From contig DBRC01000032.1 of the NCBI GenBank assembly GCA_002305505.1, positions 16,281 through 30,599 on the forward strand: a DNA stretch of 14,319 nt, given 5' to 3'. Shown piece by piece: positions 13,187 to 14,319 of this stretch (position 1 is its first letter; the number at the start of each line of letters is the position of its first letter). A program made the translations under genes and the position numbers. The DNA is from Prevotella sp. UBA1378 (GTDB lineage: Bacteria > Bacteroidota > Bacteroidia > Bacteroidales > Bacteroidaceae). The notes under the pieces are model-generated. The model did no database searches and was not told the DNA's origin. It saw only the letters and a program-made list of their open reading frames with translations.

Positions 13187-14319
13187 TCACAAACTTACGG
13201 TATAGCTTTCTACGATGCCGTTTACATTCATATAAAGCACATACTCACCCCGGCTCAGCCCACTGCAGTCCAGTTCCATCTCATATCCGCGGCCAGCTTC
13301 ATGGTGGCGCGACTGCTGGCGGAGCATTATGCCGGAGACATTGCTGATTAACCCCTTTACAGTGGCATCTTCCGTCAGGTCAAAATTTACCTTTACCGTC
13401 TGTCCGTTCACCGACACGTCGCAGCGCGACATCGGCGACGGACGCTCCCCGTCGGCACCTTGTCTGGCGGCCTCAGCCAGCAGTTCCCTCACATTCTCAT
13501 TTTCCGTGTCGGCCAGCAGTTCCTGATTTTCGGGCGGACAGTAGTAGGCTATGGAGCTTTGCGGCTGCTGCCCGGTATTCCCTACTGTCACGGTCTCCAG
13601 AATAGGGTAGCGGTAGCCTGCGGCATACCAGCGGTAGGTGTTGGTCATGGTCAGCATACTGTCCTGCATGGCGGCTATGATGCTGTCCGTGGTATAAGGT
13701 GCAATGCTGTCTATATACGCTTTCAGCTCCTTGTCTGTAGAGATGTGTGGATAGTGGCGTACGGCCTTCATTTCGCGGATATGCACACGGCTTACATGGC
13801 GCAGCGTGTCGCCACCGGGCAACAGCAGCATGCCCGTGCCATCCACCTTTACCGTCCATGAACCGCACACCCGTGAGAACATCCGTTCACAGTAAGCCAT
13901 CCGGCCGTGAAACAGGCCGCTGTGCTGTTTGCCATATACCAGCGGCGTATGCAACAGCATCATGGGACGATTGTATACAGTCTTTGTCAGGTTGTTTTCA
14001 TATCCCCATGCCAGCAGCGAGTCGTGTGCCTGCTCATAGTAGTGCAGGGTGTTGTTTTCGATGCCTGCAACGAGATGCTCCTTGCCGTACACCTCTGTAT
14101 AGCTCACACTGTGTTTTCCTCCGCAGATTTCCATGTCTCGGATGTCCCATACCACCTGTTGCGCATCTTCTGCCTCGGCAGCATACGCCACAGTCTGTTT
14201 CTTCACATTATCGCCTATGCGATAGCAATGATTGCCAGTTATGTTCTGGCCATTCCCCTGCCATGATGCAAAGAGAAGCATTGTTAGTATTATTAGGGCG
14301 CAGGCGTGAAAGTCCGTGG
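13187..14319 (-). CDS. Exported protein of unknown function, 5' end beyond the window
   Basis: 376 codons are visible and the frame stays open to the window edge. The first ATG inside (14281) falls in the middle of a hydrophobic run (Ala-Cys-Ala-Leu-Ile-Ile-Leu-Thr-Met-Leu-Leu-Phe-Ala), so the true start must lie outside and this run is the signal-peptide core. I do not recognise the main domain. The last 80 or so residues look like a compact beta-sandwich tail: Val-Lys-Val-Asn-Phe-Asp-Leu, Val-Ser-Gly-Ile-Met, then Leu-Ser-Arg-Gly-Glu-Tyr-Val-Leu and a final Tyr-Thr-Val-Ser-Leu. That pattern resembles C-terminal secretion or Ig-like tails of Bacteroidota exported proteins (Por-type), but the match is by eye only. 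It converges on the 12102 gene. Confidence 0.7.
   Translation of the reverse strand, partial: TDFHACALIILTMLLFASWQGNGQNITGNHCYRIGDNVKKQTVAYAAEAEDAQQVVWDIRDMEICGGKHSVSYTEVYGKEHLVAGIENNTLHYYEQAHDSLLAWGYENNLTKTVYNRPMMLLHTPLVYGKQHSGLFHGRMAYCERMFSRVCGSWTVKVDGTGMLLLPGGDTLRHVSRVHIREMKAVRHYPHISTDKELKAYIDSIAPYTTDSIIAAMQDSMLTMTNTYRWYAAGYRYPILETVTVGNTGQQPQSSIAYYCPPENQELLADTENENVRELLAEAARQGADGERPSPMSRCDVSVNGQTVKVNFDLTEDATVKGLISNVSGIMLRQQSRHHEAGRGYEMELDCSGLSRGEYVLYMNVNGIVESYTVSL

Noticed and set aside
6455..14319. A phage-defence island built around the nuclease-helicase.
   Set aside because: The neighbours are a binding lipoprotein, a manganese exporter and small exported proteins, each apparently with its own promoter; no partner gene typical of defence systems is present.

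Overview
The window reads as a chromosomal segment of a Bacteroidales member (Bacteroides/Phocaeicola-like, Bacteroidota). The reasons are Bacteroidota-type promoters (a -7 box close to TAnnTTTG, in two cases with TTTG 20 bases upstream), absence of Shine-Dalgarno sequences before confident starts, a Bacteroidetes-style lipoprotein, and GltB/GltD sequences of the bacterial 1.5 kDa x10^3 / 450-residue type. Most genes are GC-rich; the intergenic DNA and the 12102-12800 gene are clearly richer in A and T. Genus cannot be fixed from the sequence alone.

Layout. 1-546 has no gene but is dense in structure: a perfect 22-bp-arm hairpin (26-74), sixteen tandem copies of an octamer built on GTTAAC (81-208), one copy of a dispersed repeat (261-298), and an AT-rich promoter region. 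547-6454 is the gltB-gltD operon for NADPH glutamate synthase (GOGAT). Both genes carry a frame-disrupting lesion: one base is missing in gltB near 3174, creating an ATGA stop/start overlap exactly where the FMN domain begins, and two bases are missing in gltD near 5806. 6455-6662 holds a very good promoter followed by an imperfect palindrome that ends in a second copy of the -7 box. 6663-7643 encodes an orphan PstS-like phosphate-binding lipoprotein. 7760-11086 encodes a large Dna2-like protein, a PD-(D/E)XK nuclease fused to a superfamily 1B helicase. 11235-11813 is mntP, a manganese exporter with its own consensus promoter. 12102-12800 is an unrecognised small exported protein. 12801-13186 contains a decayed partial duplicate of that gene and a 24-bp-arm hairpin related to the repeat at 261-298. 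13187-14319 (minus strand) is an unrecognised exported protein whose 5' end lies outside the window.

How the genes fit together. Only gltB and gltD form an obvious operon: GltB makes glutamate from glutamine and 2-oxoglutarate with electrons delivered by GltD. With both frames broken the pathway is probably lost or crippled, leaving glutamate dehydrogenase as the expected ammonium route, unless the lesions are sequencing errors. The remaining genes look like independent single-gene transcription units. I found no rRNA, tRNA, CRISPR array, insertion sequence or phage gene. I do not see a convincing new multi-gene system. The points most worth a second look are the paired GOGAT lesions, the octamer array, the promoter-duplicating palindrome, and the Dna2-like enzyme that lacks the usual iron-sulfur cysteines.
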